DNA of 12,590 nt from an uncultured Erysipelotrichaceae bacterium. GTDB lineage: Bacteria > Bacillota_I > Bacilli_A > Erysipelotrichales > Erysipelotrichaceae. The stretch covers positions 1 to 12,590 of the forward strand of contig CALCFG010000078.1 in the NCBI GenBank assembly GCA_937900565.1, read 5' to 3'. The translations under genes were made by a program, and so were the position numbers. The notes under the pieces were generated by a model, which was not told the origin of the DNA, did not search any database, and saw only the letters and a program-made list of their open reading frames with translations. Shown in pieces: positions 5,798 to 12,497 of this stretch; the stretch's first letter is position 1, and every line of letters begins with the position of its first letter.

Positions 5798-6838
5798 ATG
5801 ATGCAATGTTACGGAACTAAAGATTTAAAATCAAATCGATTACACTTATCCCAATTTACTAAAGATGATATACAATCCAGTTATATTAATTTTTTATCGG
5901 ATGAAAAAATGTGCACTTATTTATCCTGGAGTGCCCATGCTTCTCTAGCTATAAGTGAAAAAATATTAACTCAATGGATAACCAACTATCAAGATTCCAC
6001 ATTTTTTCAATGGGCCATTCGTTTAAAACATACAGATCAACCCATTGGCAGTCTTTCCATTACCCAAATAGATTTCACCAATGAAACGGTAGAGCTTGGG
6101 TATTGCATTGGCAGTAAATATTGGCAAAAAGGTTATATGAAAGAAGCGTTAATGGTTGTCTTTGAATATTTATTTAATGAATGTTTCTGTCAACGCATCA
6201 TTGCAAAAACTGATATCAATAATCTCAACAGTGGTTATCTATTGCTTTCTTTAAATATGGCGTATGAAGGGATAGCCAAAAAAAGCTATAAAACAAAACA
6301 GGGCAATTATGTCGATATGCTCACCTATGGCATTACAAGCGAAGACTATCATCATAAAGCCATAACTTCTTACAAAAGTAAATGCGAAGCGATAATTAAT
6401 AATTGCAACGTAATTTTATCCGATAACTATGCATTGGCAAATTTAAGTAATTTAGTAAGTTACTTATATGAAAAAGTACCTTACTTAAATTGGGTAGGTT
6501 ATTACTTTTTGGAAAATAATGAATTGGTTCTTGGCCCATTTCAAGGAAAAATTGCATGCAACCCTTTATCATTAAATAAGGGCATATGTGCTAAATGTGC
6601 AACCAGCCAGCGCATAACCATTGTCAATGATGTGCATACAGTTAAAGATCATATTGCTTGCGATAGTGCATCCAATTCAGAACTTGTATTACCATTATTT
6701 AGCCACGGACAGTTAGTTGGCGTATTGGATATTGATAGTTTTGTATACAATCGATTTGATGCTTTAACGGTTCAATTACTTCAACAAGTCAGTGAACTAA
6801 TCAGTCAATATTTAGAAAAAACACCATTAGCGATATAA
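5798..6838 (+). CDS. Fusion: RimJ/RimL-type GNAT acetyltransferase + free methionine-(R)-sulfoxide reductase
   Basis: 346 residues with two domains. Residues 10-180 are a GNAT acetyltransferase of the RimJ/RimL type: acetyl-CoA motif YWQKGYMKEAL (108-118), preceded by VELGYCIG (98-105) and followed by NLNSGYLLLSLNMAYEG (142-158). Residues 195-340 are a GAF-fold free methionine-R-sulfoxide reductase (MsrC/fRMsr): NWVGYYFLENNELVLGPFQG (231-250), IACNP with Cys254, KGICAKC with Cys264, and HIACDSASNSELVLPL with Cys288, the position of the catalytic Cys in yeast and E. coli enzymes. All three family cysteines are present, plus an extra Cys267. The second domain reduces free Met-R-O with thioredoxin; the acetyl acceptor of the first is unknown. 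Two adjacent ATGs (5798, 5801) follow GAAGGA; the second has better spacing. The stop lies in the shared palindrome at 6820-6851. Confidence 0.88.
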   Translation: MMQCYGTKDLKSNRLHLSQFTKDDIQSSYINFLSDEKMCTYLSWSAHASLAISEKILTQWITNYQDSTFFQWAIRLKHTDQPIGSLSITQIDFTNETVELGYCIGSKYWQKGYMKEALMVVFEYLFNECFCQRIIAKTDINNLNSGYLLLSLNMAYEGIAKKSYKTKQGNYVDMLTYGITSEDYHHKAITSYKSKCEAIINNCNVILSDNYALANLSNLVSYLYEKVPYLNWVGYYFLENNELVLGPFQGKIACNPLSLNKGICAKCATSQRITIVNDVHTVKDHIACDSASNSELVLPLFSHGQLVGVLDIDSFVYNRFDALTVQLLQQVSELISQYLEKTPLAI

Positions 6839-6851
6839 CGCTAATGGTGTT
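6820..6851 (-). terminator. Shared palindromic terminator between converging genes
   Basis: AACACCATTAGCG (6820-6832) and CGCTAATGGTGTT (6839-6851) form a perfect 13-bp stem with a 6-nt loop that holds the plus-strand TAA stop. On the minus strand it is followed by six T residues, so it is a strong terminator for the AAC(3)-family operon. On the plus strand the tail is only TTGTTAC, so it is weaker for the fusion gene. Confidence 0.85.
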
Positions 6852-7639
6852 GTTACTTCTAAATGTTTGGTTAATGCTTCAACCACTTGACTCACATAAC
6901 CATAATAAACATTTGCCAAACCGATTTTATCAACAAATAATTGTCGTCGTTTTAATAATGCAGGTTGAATTTTTACAAACCAATCACTATCAATACCATA
7001 CAAATCTAAATACTTTTTCCAGTTGACTGTTCCGTTGGTTAAGATATTAGCACCATTAATACAAACTGGATAGGTATTGGCTCGATATTGTGCCAAATGT
7101 AAACTTGTTAATGTATCCAATTGTGTACCTATGCATAAAAATTTCGCTCGTGTTTCCACTAAACGTGCCGTTGGGGAATCATCCCCAAGTGGAAAATGAT
7201 AGCTTTGTCGATTGCAAATTAATGGCGCATATTTACCATAGGCCACAAACGCACAACTTGGATGCGATGAAAAGATGGCGTTTTTACGACGTCTTAAATT
7301 TTCAACCACTTCGCCCATACCACTTAAATCATTACAGATTGGATCAAATGGCGGTGTTTTTTTTCTCACTGTCGCCATCAATGAAATATCAATGGGTGGA
7401 TTTTGCCAATACAGTGGTTCACTATTATTACTGAATTGTAGCGGCATTACCAAGGTGCCTTCTTCACCCACTGCTTTAAGCAAAGCATCCACCACACTTT
7501 GTGCACCACCAATGACGTAACCTAAACTGGAAAGTGAGGAATGCACTTCTAAAACATCACCATTTTCAATGCCGATGCGTTTTAAATGAAAAACTAAATC
7601 ATCTTTAGTTAACAAAGATGTAATCGTATCATTTACCAC
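6827..7639 (-). CDS. AAC(3)/YokD-family N-acetyltransferase
   Basis: Antibiotic_NAT fold protein, 270 residues from the start chosen here, the usual family size. Members move acetyl from acetyl-CoA to an amine; some inactivate aminoglycosides, but chromosomal YokD-like members often have no known drug substrate. Family motifs (numbered from a possible TTG at 7654; subtract 5 for the GTG start): LEVHSSLSSLGYVIGGAQSV (35-54), EEGTLVMP (64-71), SSHPSCAFVAYG (129-140) with His131, PLGDDSP (155-161) and SLHLAQYR (184-191). As I remember the family, the last motif usually has Glu where this has Gln189, which may affect activity. Start choice: GTG at 7637-7639 follows AAAGGGGAG, whereas TTG 7654 would place that site inside the gene. 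Last gene of a four-gene operon. No resistance claim is supported. Confidence 0.85.
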   Translation of the reverse strand: MVNDTITSLLTKDDLVFHLKRIGIENGDVLEVHSSLSSLGYVIGGAQSVVDALLKAVGEEGTLVMPLQFSNNSEPLYWQNPPIDISLMATVRKKTPPFDPICNDLSGMGEVVENLRRRKNAIFSSHPSCAFVAYGKYAPLICNRQSYHFPLGDDSPTARLVETRAKFLCIGTQLDTLTSLHLAQYRANTYPVCINGANILTNGTVNWKKYLDLYGIDSDWFVKIQPALLKRRQLFVDKIGLANVYYGYVSQVVEALTKHLEVTTPLALYR

Positions 7640-7663
7640 ATGCTCCCCTTTCAATTCCTATTA

Positions 7664-8134
7664 TTAATTATGCGCTACAGACGCGGCGGCTGAAGCAACT
7701 ATTGCACCAACAATATCATCTAAAAATGTATGGCATGCTTGCGCATGATCTACATTGTTTAATTTGGCAATAATACCTGGTTTCACTTTATCAATATATC
7801 CAAAATTAGTTAAAGCAATCGAACCATATAAATTACAAATACCGTATGCCAATACTTCATCAATACCATACAGACCCGCATCAGATACAATGGCATTTTG
7901 TAAATAAACATCATTTAACGCATTGTTATGCGTTAAACGATCCAAACAAATCCCAGTCATTATGCAATGTTGCACTTCCCGTTTATTTAAGATTCTTACT
8001 AATGCGCTTTCACATTCCTCTCGTGTTAAACCCGGTTTATATTGACTTTGCAATAACATAACCAAGTCCACTAAATCATCTATTTTTACGCCTTCTTCAC
8101 TTAATAATTTGAGGCAATGTTCGTATTGTTCCAT
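7664..8134 (-). CDS. PgpA/YutG-like protein (phosphatidylglycerophosphatase A-related)
   Basis: 156 residues resembling the YutG branch of the PgpA superfamily. Conserved stretches include LLSEEGVKIDDLVDLVMLLQ (10-29), LTREECESALVRILNKREVQ (36-55), LYGIDEVLAYGICNLYGSIA (88-107), TNFGYIDKVKPG (109-120) and HTFLDDIVGAIVAS (135-148), whose FxxDD motif is the PgpA signature. PgpA removes phosphate from phosphatidylglycerophosphate to give phosphatidylglycerol, but this soluble-looking subgroup lacks the clear membrane helices of E. coli PgpA, so its substrate is uncertain. The start ATG 8134 has GAAGGA upstream and lies 34 nt inside the end of the DUF1836 gene, so the two are tightly coupled. The stop is 24 nt before the GTG start of the acetyltransferase gene. 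Confidence 0.85.
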   Translation of the reverse strand: MEQYEHCLKLLSEEGVKIDDLVDLVMLLQSQYKPGLTREECESALVRILNKREVQHCIMTGICLDRLTHNNALNDVYLQNAIVSDAGLYGIDEVLAYGICNLYGSIALTNFGYIDKVKPGIIAKLNNVDHAQACHTFLDDIVGAIVASAAASVAHN

Positions 8135-8670
8135 TTGTTATCCTTCTTTGCTAAATCCACATACTTCATCGCAATCAATTTATTGGCAAATGCTTGGCAA
8201 CCAAAGCGTAAAAGAAATGTATCTTTACTCACTTCTTCACTTAAGGATGCTTTTTTAAAATAAGCATTCACGCAATCAGCAATTGCTCGTTCAATACCAT
8301 CACAAAACCCATCATAAGCTAACCGTTCCCCTTCTTGCACAGCTTGCAAATAAATTGCTTCACCAATGAGTTTTAAAGGTAATACTGCCTTTAACAAGGT
8401 AACTGCGATTAAAAATGCGACATGACGACGTTCGTAACGTTTCTTGTTATCTGGTTTAGGAATAATGCCTAATTTGACATAGTTATTGATCATCGCTGGG
8501 GTGATTAAACTTTCCTCAATGGCAAAAGGTGCGACATATTTTTCCACCAAGGTAACCACTTGATCTTTATATAAAAAGATATCTGGTAAATTCGACCAAC
8601 GGGGTAAATGGTATTGCGTCAATGCTTCCACCCATTGATCAAAATCTTCTAATTTAATTTCCGACGCCAT
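8101..8670 (-). CDS. DUF1836 domain protein (YkrK-like)
   Basis: 189 residues from the start chosen here. The middle, roughly 45-125, has the DUF1836 pattern: ITPAMINNYVKLGIIPKPDN, then KKRYERRHVAFLIAVTLLKAVLPLKLIGE. The first part reads like a MerR-type winged helix (a helix, NYVKxGII, then RY), so a DNA-binding role is often suggested for this family. The function is not established. ATG 8670 is preferred over TTG 8688: it comes one base after the TAA stop of the gene upstream (TAATATG), which favours coupled re-initiation, and a weak GGAAAAG lies 7 nt before it. The 3' end overlaps the PgpA-like gene by 34 nt. Confidence 0.8.
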   Translation of the reverse strand: MASEIKLEDFDQWVEALTQYHLPRWSNLPDIFLYKDQVVTLVEKYVAPFAIEESLITPAMINNYVKLGIIPKPDNKKRYERRHVAFLIAVTLLKAVLPLKLIGEAIYLQAVQEGERLAYDGFCDGIERAIADCVNAYFKKASLSEEVSKDTFLLRFGCQAFANKLIAMKYVDLAKKDNKWNNTNIASNY

Positions 8671-8671
8671 A

Positions 8672-9196
8672 TTAATTCTTTTCCACAAATACAGTCAAAT
8701 CATCCATGGCTTGTTTTACTTGCGCCAAAGTAGCTTCTTGATTTTCATAGACACTAAATGCGTTAGTAAGTACCATTTGATATTCTTGACTCATGTGATC
8801 TTTCATCATGTTGGCGCTTTCAATCATTAAGTCTTTTAATAAATAACGATATTTGAATAATTGATCTTCTTGCAATACGTGTTCAAATAAAATATGCATT
8901 GGCCATTTACGATTTTGATTGGTAACCGTTACTTTTATCATTTTTGGGCAATTGGGTATTTTATTAATACCATCAATAATGAATTTCCATGCACTGCCAC
9001 TTTGATTACTTTCTAAGATAGCAAAAGCATTCGGTTTTTCTTCACAATGATACAACATGTAAGGGACATCCACCACTTCATGAACTGTATCATTTAAAAC
9101 TGTATCGTCCAAAGCATAAACTTTACATGTTTTGATTTTTTCTTGAATCTTTAAAAATTCTTCGTGTTTAATTCCATATATAAATAATTTATCCAT
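8672..9196 (-). CDS. DUF3783-like protein of unknown function
   Basis: 174 residues, no membrane segment or signal peptide. The opening MDKLFIYGIKHEEFLKIQEK and a later KWPMHILFEHVLQEDQLFKY (about 98-117) recall DUF3783 proteins, which have an N-terminal YG(x)nEE segment and a W...L..hllEE block. The resemblance is modest and I cannot assign a role. The C-terminal third (about 110-174) is predicted helical, with many Gln, Glu and Met residues. It is the first gene of the operon with DUF1836, PgpA-like and AAC(3)-like genes. There is no ribosome site before ATG 9196, but TATAAT lies 7 nt upstream, suggesting a leaderless message. The polyamine operon terminator ends 41 nt further upstream. Confidence 0.65.
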   Translation of the reverse strand: MDKLFIYGIKHEEFLKIQEKIKTCKVYALDDTVLNDTVHEVVDVPYMLYHCEEKPNAFAILESNQSGSAWKFIIDGINKIPNCPKMIKVTVTNQNRKWPMHILFEHVLQEDQLFKYRYLLKDLMIESANMMKDHMSQEYQMVLTNAFSVYENQEATLAQVKQAMDDLTVFVEKN

Positions 9197-9203
9197 GCTA
9201 ATT

Positions 9204-9209
9204 ATTATA
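9204..9209 (-). promoter_or_regulatory. TATAAT box 7 nt before the DUF3783-like start codon
   Basis: The minus strand reads TGTATAAT followed by AATTAGC and then ATG. The spacing puts the expected transcription start on the ATG or the base before it. It lies just after the terminator of the upstream polyamine operon, where a new promoter is needed. Confidence 0.6.
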
Positions 9210-9236
9210 CAGAAGTTTTTAAATCTTTTCGTAGAT

Positions 9237-9272
9237 TAAAAAAGAAACCGAAATAATTGGCTCGGTTTCTTT
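9237..9272 (-). terminator. Terminator of the pot operon
   Basis: On the minus strand AAAGAAACCGA (9262-9272) pairs over 11 bp with TCGGTTTCTTT (9241-9251), continuing into a run of six T residues (9238-9243). It begins 11 nt after the potD stop codon. Confidence 0.9.
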
Positions 9273-9282
9273 AGTAAATTAT

Positions 9283-10368
9283 TTAGTTAGCTGATTTAAC
9301 ACGAATCCAAAGATCACCCAAAGTTTTCTTTAATACATCATTGTGTTTAAAGACTTCATCTTTCGCATAACCGACACGTGGTGTATAGGCATTGATACCA
9401 TCGTAATTTTCACTTCCTACCGTAGAAGCAGCAGTTGCATTAGCACTTGTGTAGCCAACAAAACTTGAATTTGTTATAGCAGCTTCATCACTTGACATAT
9501 AGTTAATGTACTCATGTGCTAATTTACTACATTTCGAATTCGCAGGAATAACCATTCCATCGGTCCACGTATTTGTACCAGAAGTCGGTTCAAAATATGC
9601 CATGTCAGGATTTTCAGACATAATATATGCAGCATCACCTGAATATACCAATGCAATATCATGATCCGAATTAATCATTCCATCAATAACTTCATCTGTC
9701 ATGTAATCTGGTTCTGTAAGTTTATTCATATCCAATAACCATTGATAAGCTGCTTGTATTTCAGCATCATTTTCCGTATTCATTGAATAACCTAACGCTT
9801 TAAATGCAACCATGAACGCATCACGTTCACTATCATACATAGCGACCCTACCTTTAAATTGAGGATCACGATAAACTTCCCATCCCTTTTCTTCAACAAC
9901 TGCAGAATCGACATTTTGGGTATTATATAGAATACCTACTGTTCCAGCAAAATAAGGAATAGAATACGTGTTTTCCGGATCATAAGGTAAACCCAAGTAA
10001 TCTGGATTCATTTTATCAAAATTAGGAATTAATGATTTATCTAATGGTAGTAACATATTTTCTTCAATTAAGCGCTCAATCATGTAATCACTTGGATATA
10101 ACACATCATAACTTGCACCAGATAATAATTTAGTGTACATACTTTCATTACTATCATATAGTGAATAACTTACTGTAACATTATATTGACTTTCAAAATC
10201 AGTTATTGTAGCTGGGTCTATGTATTCTCCCCAGTTATATACATTTAAAGTATCACAACCATATGTTTCCATTGAATTTACATCACTGGCTATCCCCTGG
10301 CTACCACATGCGCTAGTGACTAACATAATGCTAGCACTAAGGCAACAAACTAACGTTTTCTTCATCAT
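9283..10368 (-). CDS. potD: Spermidine/putrescine ABC transporter substrate-binding lipoprotein PotD
   Basis: 361 residues. The N-terminus MMKKTLVCCLSASIMLVTSAC is a lipoprotein signal with Cys21 as the lipid anchor (TSAC lipobox), so the protein sits on the outer face of the membrane. The mature part opens with LNVYNWGEYIDP (41-52), the hallmark of PotD/PotF polyamine-binding proteins. Typical later blocks are YDVLYPSDYMIERLIEENML (86-105), SIPYFAGTVGILYN (136-149) and TNTWTDGMVIPANSKCSK (about 265-282). Acidic and aromatic residues of this kind hold the polyamine. ATG 10368 lies 32 nt inside the end of potC and is preceded by GAAAGGA. It is the last gene of the potA-B-C-D order before the terminator. 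Putrescine versus spermidine preference cannot be read safely from the sequence. Confidence 0.95.
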   Translation of the reverse strand: MMKKTLVCCLSASIMLVTSACGSQGIASDVNSMETYGCDTLNVYNWGEYIDPATITDFESQYNVTVSYSLYDSNESMYTKLLSGASYDVLYPSDYMIERLIEENMLLPLDKSLIPNFDKMNPDYLGLPYDPENTYSIPYFAGTVGILYNTQNVDSAVVEEKGWEVYRDPQFKGRVAMYDSERDAFMVAFKALGYSMNTENDAEIQAAYQWLLDMNKLTEPDYMTDEVIDGMINSDHDIALVYSGDAAYIMSENPDMAYFEPTSGTNTWTDGMVIPANSKCSKLAHEYINYMSSDEAAITNSSFVGYTSANATAASTVGSENYDGINAYTPRVGYAKDEVFKHNDVLKKTLGDLWIRVKSAN

Positions 10369-11170
10369 CTTTCTTCAATCCTTTCTTACCTTTTTTTCTT
10401 TCCAAAATCAACGGAATCACATTAACGCAAATTAAAACAATCGTTACAAATATTACAATCAATGTGCTTAACGCATTGATACTTGGATTAATTCGTTTAT
10501 ACATCGTATAAACATAAATACTTATATTATTAATACCTTCACCTGTATTAAAAAATGAAATGACAAAATCATCAAAACTCATCGTAAATGCGATTAATGC
10601 ACCAGCAATAATGCCGGGTATAATTTGTGGGATTATGACTTTTATCAACGCTTGAAACGGTGTACACCCTAAATCCATTGCTGCTTCAGCTAAGTTAGGA
10701 TCCAATTGTCGCAACTTCGGCATTACCGAAATTATCACATAAGGAATACAAAAAACGATATGTGTAATAATCAATGTACCTAACCCTAATTTTACATTTA
10801 ATGCCATAAAAAACAACATTAAGCTGATTGCTGTTACAATATCTGGCATCATCATTGGCAATGAGTTAATTTGATCCACTAATTCACGCACAATTTTTTT
10901 ACTTTTGCTTAAGCCAATAGCTGCCAACGTACCAACAATCGTAGATACGATTGTTGCAATAATTGCCACATAAATCGTTACCCATAATGCTTCCATTATC
11001 GTACGGTTAGCAAACATTGCTTCATACCAACGTAAAGAGAAACCAGTAAAATGAGTTAGCGATTTCGATTGATTAAAGCTAAAGAAAACAACATATAGAA
11101 TGGGTGCATAAAAGAATATTAAACTTAAGATAACAAACCAGAAAGAGATTTTATTATTTTTACGTAACAT
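10337..11170 (-). CDS. potC: Spermidine/putrescine ABC transporter permease PotC
   Basis: 277 residues with about six membrane segments, first near 10-30. The EAA loop that docks on the ATPase is at 161-187 (AEAAMDLGCTPFQALIKVII then PQIIPGI). PotC-type motifs NSLPMMMPDIVTAISLMLFF (102-121) and FTMSFDDFVISFF (after 194) are clear. The C-terminal tail is strongly basic, then acidic (ERKKGKKGLKKDDEE). Its ATG overlaps the potB stop by one base (TAATG), and its 3' end overlaps potD by 32 nt, so the transporter genes are translationally coupled. Confidence 0.95.
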   Translation of the reverse strand: MLRKNNKISFWFVILSLIFFYAPILYVVFFSFNQSKSLTHFTGFSLRWYEAMFANRTIMEALWVTIYVAIIATIVSTIVGTLAAIGLSKSKKIVRELVDQINSLPMMMPDIVTAISLMLFFMALNVKLGLGTLIITHIVFCIPYVIISVMPKLRQLDPNLAEAAMDLGCTPFQALIKVIIPQIIPGIIAGALIAFTMSFDDFVISFFNTGEGINNISIYVYTMYKRINPSINALSTLIVIFVTIVLICVNVIPLILERKKGKKGLKKDDEENVSLLP

Positions 11171-11955
11171 TAATCATCCTCTCCTTCACTTACCTTGGTG
11201 TCCATTTTCTTTGTAATGGCCATTGAAACTAATACCACTACCGCCATAATTAAACTAATGGCACTACCAAAATTCCAATCATTGGTATTAATAAAATAAT
11301 TTTCAATTAAGTTTCCTACCAAAACAAAACTTCCACCACCCAATAGTTTAGGTATAAAGAAAGAAGACACTGCCGGTAAGAAGACTAATGTAATTCCGGA
11401 TAACACACCCGGCATGCTAAGTGGTAACACAACGTGCAAAAATGTTTGCAATTTATTGGCACCTAAGTCATAACTGGCTTGAATCAATGAATTATCCATT
11501 TTGGACAATGCGCCATGAATTTGTAAAATCATAAATGGTAAAAAATTATATACCATACCAATATAAACTTTTAACGCTGGGCTAAAAGAGGTGTTACTTA
11601 AAATCCCACGCCAAGCATACGTTCTTACTAACATGTTGATCCACATTGGCAATGTGATTAGTAAGATAATCATTGCTTGTTGATGCGATTTCATTTTTGC
11701 AATCCCATACGCAATGGCATACCCTAAGATAATGCATATTATCGTTGTATTAAAGGAAATCACCAAACTTTTCCATAATACAGAGGGGAAAATATCATCT
11801 TTAAAAAAACGTAAGAAATTATCAATCGTAAAACTAAAACTTAATAATCGTCCATCCTTAGTAAACGCATACAAAACAATCATGCATAATGGAATTACAA
11901 TGAATAATGTTATCCATACAATGTAAGGTTTTACTAATTTAGCAAATGCATTCAT
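11170..11955 (-). CDS. potB: Spermidine/putrescine ABC transporter permease PotB
   Basis: 261 residues, six predicted membrane segments beginning near 10-31. The EAA loop is at 159-185 (QASYDLGANKLQTFLHVVLP then LSMPGVL). LPMWINMLVRTYAW (102-115) is the PotB-type signature. Pairs with PotC as the membrane channel of the polyamine importer. Ribosome site AAGGAGAT lies inside the end of the upstream potA-like gene, and the ATG overlaps that gene's TAA by one base (GGTAATG), so translation is coupled. Confidence 0.95.
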   Translation of the reverse strand: MNAFAKLVKPYIVWITLFIVIPLCMIVLYAFTKDGRLLSFSFTIDNFLRFFKDDIFPSVLWKSLVISFNTTIICIILGYAIAYGIAKMKSHQQAMIILLITLPMWINMLVRTYAWRGILSNTSFSPALKVYIGMVYNFLPFMILQIHGALSKMDNSLIQASYDLGANKLQTFLHVVLPLSMPGVLSGITLVFLPAVSSFFIPKLLGGGSFVLVGNLIENYFINTNDWNFGSAISLIMAVVVLVSMAITKKMDTKVSEGEDD

Positions 11956-12497
11956 TACCCGATCTCCTTACGCATAACGTGAATATCTTCAGGTGTAAAT
12001 TGCAATGCGACACGACTATCTTCTTTTGCTAAATCTGTCGTATGAATCTTAAAGACACGTCCTTTTGTTTTAAAGGTAATTGGATATACTCCTTCACTAA
12101 TAGTTGTATCATCAAAGTCATAATCCACTTCTACGATATCCACTGGACTATCATCTTCCAAATTCCAAGCATAGGCATTCGCCCAAGTTTTAATATCAGT
12201 ATCCAATGCAACACTATCTTTAATATCATCGATGGTTACTTTAAAATCATAGGCAGCAATGGCCACATTTTTCTTTTCATCTTCCACGTTTTCCGGCTCA
12301 ATTACTATCGCTTTTACAGTTACTGAAGTGCCATTACTTGTCGCAAAAGTGACTGGGTAAGTGCCGGGTTTGGCTTGAATATCATAATCAACTTTCGCAA
12401 TGGATAAGAATTCATCATCGAAATCCCATGCTTGCGCACTGGCTCTGGCAATAACATCCGCATCGGTAAACTCTTCTTGAATATCTTCTAAATCCAA
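11955..12497 (-). CDS. potA: PotA C-terminal tail carrying two Ig-like repeats (5' end unresolved, possibly broken gene)
   Basis: The open frame gives 180 residues with no Walker A, Walker B or ABC signature. Residues 149-178 (FKIHTTDLAKEDSRVALQFT then PEDIHVMRKE) match the end of the PotA TOBE domain, usually WLVHSTDxxxxGxxVxLxxxPEDIHVMR. Before it are two copies of a beta-rich module at about 1-66 and 79-149, sharing ...AQAWDFDDE...KVDYDI...PGTYPVTFAT and ...AYAWNLEDD...EVDYDF...EGVYPITFKT. These resemble bacterial Ig-like domains of surface proteins. The only in-frame start inside the open frame is TTG 12497, without a ribosome site, yet repeat similarity continues upstream (KEKISANDFFLD), so the true reading frame extends beyond it until two TAA codons at 12537-12542. 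Position before potB fits potA. Whether the ATPase part is a separate gene outside the window or joined by frameshift cannot be decided here. Confidence 0.6.
   Translation of the reverse strand: MDLEDIQEEFTDADVIARASAQAWDFDDEFLSIAKVDYDIQAKPGTYPVTFATSNGTSVTVKAIVIEPENVEDEKKNVAIAAYDFKVTIDDIKDSVALDTDIKTWANAYAWNLEDDSPVDIVEVDYDFDDTTISEGVYPITFKTKGRVFKIHTTDLAKEDSRVALQFTPEDIHVMRKEIG

Noticed and set aside
7090..7520. Plus-strand open frames of 114 and 81 codons opposite the AAC(3)-family gene
   Set aside because: The minus-strand gene has strong family motifs over the whole span; the antisense frames show no motif, start site or promoter.
6827..7639. Calling the AAC(3)-family gene an aminoglycoside resistance gene
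   Set aside because: Family membership is clear, but chromosomal YokD-like members often have no drug activity, the operon context is metabolic, and one conserved position differs.
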